From: DASTCZ01 sp963704455
GTDB taxonomy: Bacteria; Acidobacteriota; Terriglobia; Acidiferrales; UBA7541
NCBI GenBank assembly: GCA_963704455.1
Contig: OY969905.1
Location: 2,666,001-2,730,000 of the forward strand
Direction of reading: 5' to 3'
Length of the DNA: 64,000 nt
The notes under the pieces are model-generated. The model searched no databases. It worked only from the letters and a program-made list of their open reading frames with translations, and was not told the DNA's origin. This document shows positions 1 through 7,844 of the stretch, one piece after another (the stretch's first letter is position 1; every line of letters starts with the position of its first letter). The position numbers and the translations under genes were made by a program.

Positions 1-25
1 GCCGGCACTTCGCATCTCTTCCCGC

Positions 26-54
26 TTGACGTAACATTCCATCTAGGTTATATT
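26..54 (+). promoter_or_regulatory. Sigma-70 promoter of higBA
   Basis: A -35 box TTGACG (26-31) and a -10 box TATATT (49-54) are separated by 17 bases. The expected transcription start, six to seven bases after the -10 box, falls on or next to the ATG at 61, and no Shine-Dalgarno sequence precedes that ATG, so the toxin mRNA may be leaderless. Confidence 0.6.
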
Positions 55-60
55 CCTTCT

Positions 61-420
61 ATGGCATGGGACATTGAATTCACCGATGCCTTCGGCGGTT
101 GGTGGAAGAGTCTCACTCCAAGTGAACAAGACAGCGTTGCGATGGTTGTGGACATCCTCGAAGAGTATGGCCCTTCCCTCCCGCGCCCGTTTTCCGATGT
201 GGTGACCACATCCCAGCACCGAAACATGAAGGAGCTTCGAGTCCAGCACGCCGGCCGGCCCTATCGAGTTCTTTATGCCTTTGATCCGCGTCGCACGGCG
301 CTTTTGCTTATCGGCGGCGACAAAACAGGCAACAACCGTTGGTACGAAATTTTTGTACCCATTGCGGACAAGCTTTTCGATGCGCACCTGAAAACCTTAA
401 AGCGGCGCAAGCAAAAATAA
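61..420 (+). CDS. higB: HigB/RelE-type toxin (phage Gp49-like, DUF891)
   Basis: 119 aa. The fold-typical core is visible: the KELR segment near residue 57, the RPYRVLYAFDP strand pair near 65-75, LLLIGGDKTGN near 82-92 and the basic tail LKTLKRRKQK. This is the RelE/ParE superfamily HigB (Gp49-like) pattern, whose members are ribosome-dependent mRNA interferases. The gene precedes an XRE regulator by 19 bases, and toxin-before-antitoxin is the usual higBA order. The start at 61 is the only good ATG and lies directly behind a sigma-70-like promoter with no ribosome binding site. Toxicity is inferred from the family; HigB- and ParE-like activities cannot be told apart by reading alone. Confidence 0.85.
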   Translation: MAWDIEFTDAFGGWWKSLTPSEQDSVAMVVDILEEYGPSLPRPFSDVVTTSQHRNMKELRVQHAGRPYRVLYAFDPRRTALLLIGGDKTGNNRWYEIFVPIADKLFDAHLKTLKRRKQK

Positions 421-439
421 GAGTTTGGAGGATGATCCC

Positions 440-760
440 ATGGCTAGACAATTCAAAGAACTTCTAAACAAAATGACCCCCGAACGCCGCGCTAGAATTA
501 AGGCAGGCGCCAACAGGCTGCGCGAGGAATTGATTCTCGCGGAACTTCGGGAATCCCGCGCCCTCACCCAGCAGCAGCTTGCCCGCGCGCTCCGCATCAA
601 CCAGGCCGCGGTCTCGAAGATGGAGCGCCGGAAGGACATGTATCTCAGCAGCCTCGACGGAATTATCAAAGCGATGGGCGGCAGGCTCGAGATTCGCGCC
701 GTTTTCCCAGACCGCGTCGTTCGCATCAGCCGCGGCAAAAGAACTGGCAAACGATCCTAA
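440..760 (+). CDS. higA: HigA-type antitoxin, XRE-family HTH regulator
   Basis: 106 aa from the ATG at 440. That start is preceded by GGAGG at 427-431 with a spacing of eight bases, which favours it over the in-frame TTG at 425. The helix-turn-helix spans about residues 42-64 (LTQQQLARAL..NQAAVSKMERR), followed by the short C-terminal sheet GGRLEIRAVFPD typical of HigA2-like antitoxins. It should neutralise the upstream HigB and repress the shared promoter at 26-54. The good ribosome binding site here, against none for the toxin, fits the need for excess antitoxin. Confidence 0.85.
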   Translation: MARQFKELLNKMTPERRARIKAGANRLREELILAELRESRALTQQQLARALRINQAAVSKMERRKDMYLSSLDGIIKAMGGRLEIRAVFPDRVVRISRGKRTGKRS

Positions 761-769
761 GGGCCTGGT

Positions 770-789
770 GGCCGCGCATTCGCGCGGCC
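770..789. terminator. Perfect hairpin between convergent higA and cupin genes
   Basis: GGCCGCGC, loop ATTC, GCGCGGCC: an 8-bp perfect stem. It lies 10 bases after the higA stop and 30 bases after the cupin stop on the other strand. No clear T-run follows on either strand, so it may only block RNA decay or act as a weak bidirectional terminator. A closely similar hairpin lies at 1812-1835. Confidence 0.45.
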
Positions 790-818
790 CTCAACCAAAT
801 CTCAAGCTGCTAAACGGA

Positions 819-1286
819 CTATCCTTCTTCAATTCGGGACTCGATTCGCCAGGTGCCGAGCGCCTTCATCAACGGCAAAGTGGTAATTTCCAGGTAGCGG
901 GCCGGCAGTATCCGGTCCGCATTCACATGCTTGTGCCACACGAGCATGGGAGTAAAAAATAGATCGCCCGCTTGCCACTCGACTTTCTTTTCCGATTCTC
1001 CATCCTCCCAAAGTACCGAGTAACCCTTCCCGGCAAGGACATAGAAGAGCGCCTCACAGGTATGCCGGTGGGTTTTGGTTTCTTGGCCGGGTGGCAACTC
1101 GCTGATGTGAGCTTCCAATGACTTGAGTTTCGCAAAATTGAAATACGCCCCGGCGTTGCCACGATTTGGTCGTGCATGCACGGGATGTTTGGGGAGGTTT
1201 TTCACCACAAACCCGTCGCTCGCCTCATAGCGATGGGTATTCATAAAAATATCGATTGCCGCAACGTCATCAATAATTTTAGTCAT
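819..1286 (-). CDS. Cupin-domain protein
   Basis: 155 aa from the ATG at 1286 (residue M21 of the longer open frame; the preceding 20 codons look non-coding). The cupin metal-site pattern is clear: motif 1 as PGQETKTHRHTCEALFYVLAGKG near residues 60-82, in two pieces ETKTHRH and EALF, and motif 2 as GDLFFTPMLVWHKHVN near 107-122. The conserved His residues and Glu for a metal are present. Single-domain cupins of this size are dioxygenases, isomerases or sugar-binding proteins; the substrate cannot be told. It stands alone between two intergenic hairpins. Confidence 0.75.
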   Translation of the reverse strand: MTKIIDDVAAIDIFMNTHRYEASDGFVVKNLPKHPVHARPNRGNAGAYFNFAKLKSLEAHISELPPGQETKTHRHTCEALFYVLAGKGYSVLWEDGESEKKVEWQAGDLFFTPMLVWHKHVNADRILPARYLEITTLPLMKALGTWRIESRIEEG

Positions 1287-1406
1287 GCGTGTACCCTCGG
1301 CTGGGCCCGTCATACGGCCATTGGGAGGCCAGCCTCTCGCTCGCACTCTATTCTACTACCGGCGCCTGGCCGCGGTTTCGCGCTTAGGTCTGTAAGCCCC
1401 CCACCC

Positions 1407-1497
1407 ATTCGAATACTCATTCGAATAGGTTTTGTAACAAATCTTCCCATAATTCCTACATAATTCTCTTGACATTTGATTACTCTTGTTGTACCAT
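1407..1497 (+). promoter_or_regulatory. Paired ATTCGAAT boxes plus sigma-70 promoter
   Basis: Two perfect palindromes ATTCGAAT lie at 1407-1414 and 1419-1426, 12 bases apart. A promoter TTGACA (1469-1474), 17 bases, TACCAT (1492-1497) follows 42 bases later. It points into the tandem repeat at 1546-1740, where no convincing gene follows. A second copy of the same arrangement is at 61022-61060 and 62549-62577, where it is split by an IS element. Confidence 0.5.
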
Positions 1498-1545
1498 TCC
1501 CTATGAATTCGCCGCTCAGTTCTCCTAAATACCTGTCTTATCCAC

Positions 1546-1740
1546 CACTTACGAGAATTGCACCAAAACGCCCCAAAAACACCCCTGTGTTTTCTATAAC
1601 TTACGAACCCCCCTCGCCCGTAAGTAGTAGTGTTACCTACCACTTACAAGGAAACTCGCGGATGCTCCAAGAAATGCCCAATGTTTCCTATCACTTACAG
1701 ACATCATTTCCCGTAACTACTAGTGTTGCCTACCACTTAG
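1546..1740. repeat. Diverged tandem repeat of about 94 bp, two units and a start of a third
   Basis: CACTTAC blocks recur: ACTTA begins at 1547, 1599, 1642, 1693 and 1735, giving alternating steps of about 52 and 43 and an overall period of 93-95. Units 1546-1640 and 1641-1733 align along their length. The best conserved 29 bases are 1618-1646 and 1711-1739 (CCGTAA, then TAGTGTT, then CCTACCACTTA). The first of these contains the inverted pair GTAAGT (1620-1625) and ACTTAC (1642-1647). The uneven period argues against a coding repeat. Confidence 0.6.
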
Positions 1741-1811
1741 GGAAAAAGAGGGAGGGGGGGTACCCCTTGCGGTATAGACCGGGCGAGTGCCCGCGGCCAC
1801 GCGAAACAGAA

Positions 1812-1835
1812 AGGGCCGTGCACTCGCGCGGCCCT
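1812..1835 (-). terminator. Rho-independent terminator of the 155-aa exported protein gene
   Basis: Read on the minus strand: AGGGCCG, then a GC-rich loop, then CGGCCCT, followed by TTTCTGTTT. It begins 25 bases after the stop codon at 1860. The stem core resembles the hairpin at 770-789, which also follows a minus-strand gene. Confidence 0.6.
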
Positions 1836-1859
1836 CTCAGCAATTCTCGAACTCTGCAG

Positions 1860-2327
1860 CTACTGCTTGTCGTAAATCGCGGTGCTCGTGGTCTTCACGC
1901 CCTTGGCATCCGTGCTGGTCAGCGTTACCGTGCGCGTCTTGCCGTCCGCGGAAATCACCACGCGTACCGTGTTGACCACCTTCCCGGCCTTCCTGCTGGT
2001 GATCGAGAGCGTGTGATCGTTCACCTTCGTGTACGACCGCATATCCGTGCTCGAATCGCCGGTCACAGGATAATCCTTGCCGTCGTACTTCCCCGTCCAG
2101 ACAGCGTGCAGGGGCTTGCCGTCGCCATCTGTCCCGTCAATTGTGACCGTGATGCTGTCGCCCGAGACTGCGTAAACAACCATCGAATTCTTCGGACTTC
2201 CCGCGGCGATCTTGGACTTGGCCTCATTCAACTTCCATGTGCCTGTGAACGCGTCAACGGCCGCATAGCACGCCATCACCGCGGCGAACAGCGCGAACGC
2301 GGTCAACACCAGTGCCCTTTTCTTCAT
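1860..2327 (-). CDS. Small exported protein of unknown function, lipocalin-like
   Basis: 155 aa. A clear signal peptide (KKR, then ALVLTAFALFAAVMA) is probably cut near residue 22. The mature part starts FTGTWKLNEAKSK and then alternates short polar strands and turns (ITVTIDGTDG, LSITSRKAGK, KTRTVTLTS). This resembles the small lipocalin-like exported proteins common in Acidobacteriota whose N-terminus reads GTWKLN-(A/P)-(A/K)-KS. No catalytic residues are apparent. The gene is monocistronic with its own terminator at 1812-1835. Export is seen; the family link is from memory and the function is unknown. Confidence 0.7.
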   Translation of the reverse strand: MKKRALVLTAFALFAAVMACYAAVDAFTGTWKLNEAKSKIAAGSPKNSMVVYAVSGDSITVTIDGTDGDGKPLHAVWTGKYDGKDYPVTGDSSTDMRSYTKVNDHTLSITSRKAGKVVNTVRVVISADGKTRTVTLTSTDAKGVKTTSTAIYDKQ

Positions 2328-2522
2328 GTGATCTCCGATCTTTATTTTGGTTTCCGACTACGGGGTGATGGGAAGCTTATATACCGGCCGCTGGCGCGAG
2401 TAAACCAATTTGTTCCCCCGCCGTTGGCCGCCGCGCCTTTGCATTTCGGTTGGGATGTTGAAGTTGTTCGGGTGTGCCCCATCTTTCGGTGTGTGAAAGG
2501 CGAGGGGGCGACTCTGTCTCAA

Positions 2523-3575
2523 CTACCTCGGATTCTTCTCCAACTCATCCTTGGTCTCCACCAGCCCATCCCGCAGCGATGCCACCGATCGATTCACACC
2601 CACCATTCGCACGATCGTCCCTTTAAAACCCGTCAGTCCGGCCTGCGACGAGCCCATCGCCAGTATCAGGTAGAAGCCGGGCCGCTTCGGGTCGTCGCCG
2701 CGTATGCAGAACTTCAAATCCAGCGCGGCCTTGAAGTAGTGGCTGGAATAGATCTGTTTTTCAGCGATGGCGTAGGCAATCTCGTCCTGCGGGCTGCCGC
2801 TAAACGTCACCACTTGCACGACACGCAGCGTCGGTTTCAATCCGAATTTCACCTTTGACCAATAGAAACGATCCTCTGTGTTCGCGGGCTTGCCTTTGGG
2901 GTAATCGAGCAGGTAGCGGTGAAACTCCGGCAGATATTGCGGCAGCGTCTTGCTGAAATTCAAAAGGCGCTCGAACTCCTTTGACACTTCGGTGGGCATG
3001 GGCTTGTCGTTGTATGTCCCCAGGATTGGATCGCCTCCCGTTTGATAGGCAAGCAAATGATTCAACACCGATTTCTGGACGAGCTGGTTCACCTGCTCAT
3101 TCACGTTCGGCGCGGACCAATTGATGGATTGTTGCAGCGCCTCCATGGAGTCCGCCGGAATCTGGATCTCGCAATTCCCGGGTTTGCAATTCTTCAAGTC
3201 TTGAATCTCGTCGGGGTCGAGCTCGAACCCCTTGAGATCGGAAAGTTGCGGCGGATCGTGGAAGTTCTCAATGGCCAGAAATTCAGGTTGCTTGCGCACG
3301 TAGTCGAGATCCTGGGAAAGCTTGAGCAGGCTTTCCGGCGTGGCGCGGATAAATACAACGCCGAATAGAAAGACCTCTTCCGGCGTTTGGGATTTCATTA
3401 CCTTCGCGACAGCCCGCCCGTTTTGGATGGACGAAATCTGTCCTGCGGTCAGTCCTACCGTGTCCCGGAAAAACGTCATAAGATCCGGTCTTTCCTGTGG
3501 CCGCGATACGCTCGGGGTTGCGGCCATGAGCGAGGCCGCTGCCGCCAACATCAGCCACAATGCCGTTTTCCGCAT
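2523..3575 (-). CDS. Exported protein of unknown function, paralogue of 7845-8903
   Basis: 350 aa with a signal peptide (LWLMLAAAASLMAATP, cleavage near residue 24). The body reads TFFRDTVGLTAGQISSIQNG, ATPESLLKLSQDLDYVR, then an NCKPGNCEIQIP block with two Cys near 130-135, and a C-terminal region FGLKPTLRVVQVVT, IYSSHYFKAALDLKFC, FYLILAMGSSQAGLTGFKG. Nearly every one of these blocks recurs in the protein at 7845-8903, so the two are paralogues about 4 kb apart in the same orientation. No enzyme motif is recognised; paired cysteines suggest a disulfide-bonded periplasmic protein. The family appears to be acidobacterial, which is inference. Confidence 0.75.
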   Translation of the reverse strand: MRKTALWLMLAAAASLMAATPSVSRPQERPDLMTFFRDTVGLTAGQISSIQNGRAVAKVMKSQTPEEVFLFGVVFIRATPESLLKLSQDLDYVRKQPEFLAIENFHDPPQLSDLKGFELDPDEIQDLKNCKPGNCEIQIPADSMEALQQSINWSAPNVNEQVNQLVQKSVLNHLLAYQTGGDPILGTYNDKPMPTEVSKEFERLLNFSKTLPQYLPEFHRYLLDYPKGKPANTEDRFYWSKVKFGLKPTLRVVQVVTFSGSPQDEIAYAIAEKQIYSSHYFKAALDLKFCIRGDDPKRPGFYLILAMGSSQAGLTGFKGTIVRMVGVNRSVASLRDGLVETKDELEKNPR

Positions 3576-3676
3576 CCGGATCGCTCCATAACTCCAATGT
3601 TTTTTTCTTCCTGCGAATAATACTGGAAAGTCCGGGTGGGTGGGCGCGCTTTTGCGCGAGTGTTTGAATCTTGCCG

Positions 3677-4066
3677 TCAGCGCCGTTCCTTGCTTTCATT
3701 CAGCGCCGCTCGCATCTTCACCATTTTCTTTACAAGCGCAGCCGGCAATGGCTTGTCCGTGGGGAAGTGGATGGTCCCTTTGGATGTGGAGTAGCCCTTC
3801 AGTTCTTTCTTAAACGCATCAATAACCGCGGCAGTGGGAAACAAACTGCAGTGATCCGAAAACGCGGCGAACCACATCAGCATTCCTTTGTACTTGAACG
3901 CAGGTATCCGGTAGCTGATGGTTTCGATTGCGTCCGGCGGCGCAGCCGACCGGATCGCAGCGCGAATTTTTTTCAATGTTCCGCGCGCGGGTTCCGGCAC
4001 ACCCGCAAGATATTCATCAACGTTCCTCGGTGCGCCGCCGCGCTCGCTCGATTTCGCTTTTTTCAT
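3677..4066 (-). CDS. DUF1801 (YdhG-like) protein
   Basis: 129 aa. The DUF1801 pattern is plain: VDEYLAGVPEPARGTLKKIRAAIRSAAPPDAIETISYRIP in sequence (residues about 16-55), FKYKGMLMWFAAFSDHCSLFP, and GTIHFPTDKPLPAALVKKMVK towards the end. These are small soluble proteins of unknown biochemistry with a frataxin-like fold. A second DUF1801 protein is at 30157-30594. It is divergent from the cupin gene at 4176. Confidence 0.85.
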   Translation of the reverse strand: MKKAKSSERGGAPRNVDEYLAGVPEPARGTLKKIRAAIRSAAPPDAIETISYRIPAFKYKGMLMWFAAFSDHCSLFPTAAVIDAFKKELKGYSTSKGTIHFPTDKPLPAALVKKMVKMRAALNESKERR

Positions 4067-4175
4067 GCCGGCGATGCTACAAGAACTTTCACTTCAGGTA
4101 CATCCGAGGCGGGTGGTGACATCGGCCAATCACAACGCAGTTCCTTCGTGTTAGCATTTATTCAAGGAGAGGCCT

Positions 4176-4496
4176 GTGCCTTTTATTGACACCAACAATC
4201 TCGACGTCATTGAACGCTTGCCGGGCTGGCATGGACGTTATTTCCACTCGCAGAACATGACATTCGCCCATTATGACTTTGTGCGCGGTTCATCCATTCA
4301 CGAACACTTCCATCCACAGGAAGAAGTCTATGAAGTGATCGAGGGCGAACTCGAGTTGACCATTGACGGCGTGGCCCAAATCGCCCGGCCGGGCCTGGTC
4401 GCAATTGTGCCGGCGAATGCGCGGCATTCGGTAAAGGCCCTCACCGATGGCCGCGCCATCATCGTCGACTATCCGCTGCGTCCCGAATTCAAATAG
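4176..4496 (+). CDS. Small cupin protein
   Basis: 106 aa, single cupin domain. Metal motif 1 is HEHFHPQEEVYEVIEGELE (residues about 42-60) and motif 2 is PGLVAIVPANARHSV (about 72-86). The start is GTG at 4176, preceded by AAGGAGAGG at a proper distance; no ATG fits. It lies 109 bases from the divergent DUF1801 gene, so the two share an intergenic promoter region. The substrate is unknown; the size is typical of single-domain cupins of the sugar-isomerase or dioxygenase type. Confidence 0.8.
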   Translation: MPFIDTNNLDVIERLPGWHGRYFHSQNMTFAHYDFVRGSSIHEHFHPQEEVYEVIEGELELTIDGVAQIARPGLVAIVPANARHSVKALTDGRAIIVDYPLRPEFK

Positions 4497-4597
4497 TCAC
4501 GCCGTGGTGACCTCAGTTGGCCATGCCTCTGCATTGAGGTTTGGTTGTTATCCGCCGCGGCGGGTCGTCCGTCTTTCGGCGCCTTGCATTATGTTTG

Positions 4598-5479
4598 CTA
4601 CTGTTTGACCAGCGTGGCCACCGAGAAGTGCGGCCAATTTATCCCGATGAAGTTGAGGATGACGCGTTGGACGTATTGCAACTGCATGAACGTCGCACCA
4701 TCTGGATGGTTCACGGTCTCGATCCAGAAGATCGCGTCCACCTGTGCGGCGTTGGCGTTCTGCTGAATGAATGGAATGTTGACAATGTTGCCGGGGGGGG
4801 CCGTCGAGATCCCAATCACCACGGTGTTGGTGATGTTCTGATTCTTGATCTGCGCCCGGAGAACCTCGGTGGGGTCCTTGATCGTCGTGGCGGCATCCAA
4901 ACCGTCGGGCAGGCACCTCATCGGGAGCACGCCGGTTAAGTACTGCTTGAGGTACGCCGGATCAGTGATCGGTTTGACTGGATTTGCATTTAGGCCGGGA
5001 ATGGTAGGATCTGTGAAGGGGAAAGAATTGACGGGCTTGATCGTCGGACCGCCGGCCGCTGACGCGAAAAAAGTGCTTTGCGCCAGCAAAGCGTCGCCGT
5101 GCGGGATCGTCGCTTGCCGCACGTAGCTCTCACCGGCCGCCGGGGCTGTCGTGGGCGGCACATGGATCCACAGGCCGGGCTCAATGTGAATCCCGGTATT
5201 GTTCGCGCAGTCGGTCACTTGTTGCAGATAGCGGACGCCGAAAAGGGTGATGTCCGGTTCCTTCGATCCACGATTCGGGATGTTGCCGCCGACGGCGGTA
5301 AATTCAAGGGTTTCATCCGTCGAGTTGAGTTCCAAAAAAAACGGCGGGTTATTTTGGAAGAATGGCCGGCCGATGAGGTTGAATCCGTTGCCGACCCATT
5401 TGCCGGGCAATTCTCCCAACAGGCCAAGATTGCTGACGACTGACTTTAAAGGACCGCTTGCACGAAAGTGAATAGTCAT
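4598..5479 (-). CDS. Conserved hypothetical, possible heme-binding beta-barrel
   Basis: 293 aa, no signal peptide. Near the N-terminus it carries LLGELPGKWVGNGFNLI, resembling the GxW-x-GxGF start of nitrobindin/lipocalin-like barrels. ELNSTDETLEFTAVGG, ITLFGVRYLQQVTD and EPGLWIHVPPTT follow, and the C-terminus has a strand-rich IFWIETVNHPDG..FMQLQYVQRVIL. Proteins of this pattern are sometimes annotated as heme-binding, which I recall but cannot confirm. No axial ligand can be assigned. The gene is monocistronic, divergent from the MBL hydrolase. Confidence 0.6.
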   Translation of the reverse strand: MTIHFRASGPLKSVVSNLGLLGELPGKWVGNGFNLIGRPFFQNNPPFFLELNSTDETLEFTAVGGNIPNRGSKEPDITLFGVRYLQQVTDCANNTGIHIEPGLWIHVPPTTAPAAGESYVRQATIPHGDALLAQSTFFASAAGGPTIKPVNSFPFTDPTIPGLNANPVKPITDPAYLKQYLTGVLPMRCLPDGLDAATTIKDPTEVLRAQIKNQNITNTVVIGISTAPPGNIVNIPFIQQNANAAQVDAIFWIETVNHPDGATFMQLQYVQRVILNFIGINWPHFSVATLVKQ

Positions 5480-5669
5480 TTGATTGTCCCCCCCAAGGTA
5501 CGTGAGTATAGCGTAAATAATTGCCGAAGAGCTATTGCATTGCTTTTGGCCAACAAACCTCCCGGCAGGATGCGACAGGAGTCGAGCGCACGAGAGGACG
5601 AACCGGCCGTGTGTGCTATTCTGCGGCGGGTCGGCCCCCGCACGTGTAAAAGCGCAGGAGAATATTTCG

Positions 5670-6590
5670 ATGGTTTTTCGGCAACCGCAATTTGGCGCAA
5701 TATCAGCCTTGGTCGTGCTGTTCGCTGTTGTGGCGATCGTCCACGCGCAGGCACCGCAGCCCGACGGCGCCGGAGTGAGGCAAGGAGTGCTGCCCGATCG
5801 CTGGCAAGTGAGCGGCCCGCAATGCCCGCCGGACCCGAAATTTCAAATCCACGAATACAATGAAGATTTCTACATCCTTCGCGAATCGGGCTGTTCCAAT
5901 TACGAAAAGCCATTTCTTTTTCTCCTCTTCGGCAAAGAGAAAGTACTCATGCTCGACACCGGAGCGGGCAAAACGGATGTGGCCGAAGTCGTCCAGCGCG
6001 TGATTAGCGAGTGGCTGAAGCGCAACGGCCGCGAATCAATACCGCTTGTTGTGGCGCACACCCATGCACACGGCGACCACATTTCCGGCGACGCGCAATT
6101 GAAAGGCCTTCCGAACACAACGGTCGTGGCACTCGCTCCAGCCGACGTTCAGACTTTTTTTGGTTTCAAGAACTGGCCGGAGGAAGTCGCTCAATACGAT
6201 TTAGGCGCACGAGTGTTGGACCTGATACCCATTCCCGGGCATCAAGCGGCGTCAATCGCAATCTATGACCGGCAAACTGGAATTCTGTTTACCGGTGACA
6301 CGCTATATCCGGGCCGCCTGTATGTGGCCGACGGGCCCGCGTTCACTCTCAGCGTGCAGCGCCTAGTGGAATTCACAAAAGGAAAAATCGTCACGCACAT
6401 TCTCGGCAATCACATCGAGGAAACGCGCACGCCGTATCTGGACTACCCGATTGGAACGGTCTACCAACCCGACGAACACGCATTGGAGCTAGGCCGCGCC
6501 CTCTTATTAGAGCTCAACGAAGCGCTGCAATCGATGAACGGCAAGATCGTCCGCATGGCCTTCCGCGATTTCACCATCTGGCCGCACTAG
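5670..6590 (+). CDS. Exported metallo-beta-lactamase-fold hydrolase
   Basis: 306 aa from the ATG at 5670, which has an AGGAG sequence upstream and gives a signal peptide (FGAISALVVLFAVVAIVHAQA). The MBL zinc motif THAHGDHISGD (HxHxDH) lies near residue 130-140, and the second-site residues appear in IPIPGHQAASIAIYD and FTGDTLYPGRLY; a late ILGNHIEE could supply the last His. Overall it resembles glyoxalase-II/RNase-Z-like hydrolases rather than true B1 beta-lactamases. It should act in the periplasm on an unknown ester or thioester. The earlier in-frame ATG at 5535 gives an implausible N-terminus. Confidence 0.8.
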   Translation: MVFRQPQFGAISALVVLFAVVAIVHAQAPQPDGAGVRQGVLPDRWQVSGPQCPPDPKFQIHEYNEDFYILRESGCSNYEKPFLFLLFGKEKVLMLDTGAGKTDVAEVVQRVISEWLKRNGRESIPLVVAHTHAHGDHISGDAQLKGLPNTTVVALAPADVQTFFGFKNWPEEVAQYDLGARVLDLIPIPGHQAASIAIYDRQTGILFTGDTLYPGRLYVADGPAFTLSVQRLVEFTKGKIVTHILGNHIEETRTPYLDYPIGTVYQPDEHALELGRALLLELNEALQSMNGKIVRMAFRDFTIWPH

Positions 6591-6602
6591 CAGCCGGGGG
6601 CG

Positions 6603-7247
6603 TTACTTCCTCAGCAGCTTGAACGCGTGATTCCATGAATTGGTGCGCATCCCGTAAAGCACCCAGAGAATGCACATCGGCTCCAGAAGCCGCGCCCCTT
6701 CGATGCCTCCGATATCAATGGAGCCCCAACCGAATGATTTCAGAATTTCCGCCACCGTGTTTTTCGCTGCCGCGTCATTGCCACAAAAAAACATGTCCGG
6801 CGGGCCGCCCGGAAACTGCGGATCAATCATGTGAGAAAACCCAACCGTATTGAACGCCTTCACCACTCGGGCCTTCGGCGCCCACCGTTGCACTTGCTCG
6901 CCACCCGAATCTGTGTGGCCGAGCGCCAGCGCCGGCGGAGCCCCCGGCGCAAACACCACCGGATTCGTCGCATCAATGAGGACCTTGCCTGCCAAATTTT
7001 CCGGCCCCGCCATACGGAGAGCGTTTTCCGTCCCGCTCCACAGCGTTGCGAGGACCGCCACCTCACAGAAGCGGGCGGCGTCCGTAAAGTCACCGGTCGA
7101 GGCGTGCGCGCCCGCCTGCTTCGTCCATGCGACCGCCTTCTCATTATTTGCGCTGCGCGAACCCATCTTCACTTCATGGCCGCGAGCGATAAACCCGCGC
7201 CCGAGCGCTTGTCCAACGTCACCGCTTCCGAGGATTCCGATTCTCAT
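6603..7247 (-). CDS. NADP-binding F420-dependent-reductase-like oxidoreductase
   Basis: 214 aa from the ATG at 7247. The Rossmann motif GILGSGDVGQALGRGF is right at the N-terminus, with KMGSRSANN after strand 2 suggesting NADP preference. LIDATNPV, VKAFNTVGF and FFCGNDAAAK are hallmarks of the NADPH-dependent F420 reductase/NAD-binding-2 family (COG2085). The longer open frame adds 23 unlikely residues. It is convergent with the MBL gene, with 12 bases between stops. Whether F420 is the partner in this organism is unknown. Confidence 0.85.
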   Translation of the reverse strand: MRIGILGSGDVGQALGRGFIARGHEVKMGSRSANNEKAVAWTKQAGAHASTGDFTDAARFCEVAVLATLWSGTENALRMAGPENLAGKVLIDATNPVVFAPGAPPALALGHTDSGGEQVQRWAPKARVVKAFNTVGFSHMIDPQFPGGPPDMFFCGNDAAAKNTVAEILKSFGWGSIDIGGIEGARLLEPMCILWVLYGMRTNSWNHAFKLLRK

Positions 7248-7371
7248 GATGTGTTGCCTTCCCTCCCTCAGATTTATCCGATGTCCGGAGCCATATTTTC
7301 GATTCCTGCGAGCCACCTTGCTTTTGTATTTTGGACGTCGCCCGCCGCGACGGGCTCGTGGGTGCCAATCC

Positions 7372-7393
7372 TTCGTCCGCCGCGGCGGACGAA
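7372..7393. repeat. 22-bp perfect palindrome
   Basis: TTCGTCCGCCG followed by its exact reverse complement. Related shorter GC palindromes (CCGCCGCGGCGG core) occur at about 4551 and 7336. It is not followed by a T-run on either strand, so it is more like an intergenic REP-type element than a terminator. Confidence 0.5.
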
Positions 7394-7445
7394 AAATGAG
7401 AATGATGAATTAATCGCCGGCAAATCCAACGGGTCTTACTTACAC

Positions 7446-7778
7446 TCAGTCTTTTCTCAACAACTTCTTCGGCGCCCTTCTCTTCCACGCCGTCCGCAGT
7501 GCGCCCTCGAGAATGTCCGGCTTCACTTTTGCCAGCCGCACGCGAGTCGCGCCATGCGCGCCCCATCCACCGGGCACCGGCGAAAAAACCTCCGGCGCAT
7601 CCTCAACCATTCCGGCCTGCTCCTCAGGCGTCAGCAGCAACACGCCGAACCCCTCGTCCGCGTAGGCGAGCGTCGCGAAAATTCTTCCACCCACACGAAA
7701 ATCGGCGTGACCCATGTGCGAGCCTTCCACCACCTCGGGCAACCCCAGCGCCATCCTCCGGAAATCCGCCACTTTCAT
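7446..7778 (-). CDS. MmcQ/YjbR family protein
   Basis: 110 aa. Typical features: DFRRMALGLPEVVEGSHMGHADFRV at the N-terminus (in pieces FRRMALGLPEV and HADFRVGGRIFATL), LTPEEQAGMVEDAPEVF in the middle, and GWGAHGATRVRLAKV near the end. This family has a CyaY-like fold and is annotated as DNA-binding, with no defined function. The downstream 190 bases hold only the palindrome at 7372-7393. Confidence 0.85.
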   Translation of the reverse strand: MKVADFRRMALGLPEVVEGSHMGHADFRVGGRIFATLAYADEGFGVLLLTPEEQAGMVEDAPEVFSPVPGGWGAHGATRVRLAKVKPDILEGALRTAWKRRAPKKLLRKD

Positions 7779-7784
7779 TTTCGT

Positions 7785-7826
7785 TACGCTCTCTCCGTGC
7801 CTTCAGTGTTCTCTGCGTTACATCCA
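7785..7826. repeat. Interspersed CTCCGTG..TCTCTGCGT-type sequence
   Basis: The stretch between the MmcQ gene and the exported-protein gene contains TCTCTCCGTGCC and TTCTCTGCGTT. A similar block (CTCCGCGTCC, TCTGCGTCTC) is at 52381-52410. It matches a loose intergenic sequence family seen in many GC-rich bacteria, as recalled; its role is unknown. Confidence 0.35.
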
Positions 7827-7844
7827 TCTCTTTCTCATCTACAT

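Noticed and set aside
1546..1740. CRISPR array
   Set aside because: Only two to three diverged units, spacing uneven, units longer than CRISPR repeats, no cas genes anywhere in the window.
1476..2858. 460-codon plus-strand open frame
   Set aside because: It runs antisense through a terminator and a well-formed exported-protein gene at 1860-2327; only its first part, over the tandem repeat, could ever be translated.
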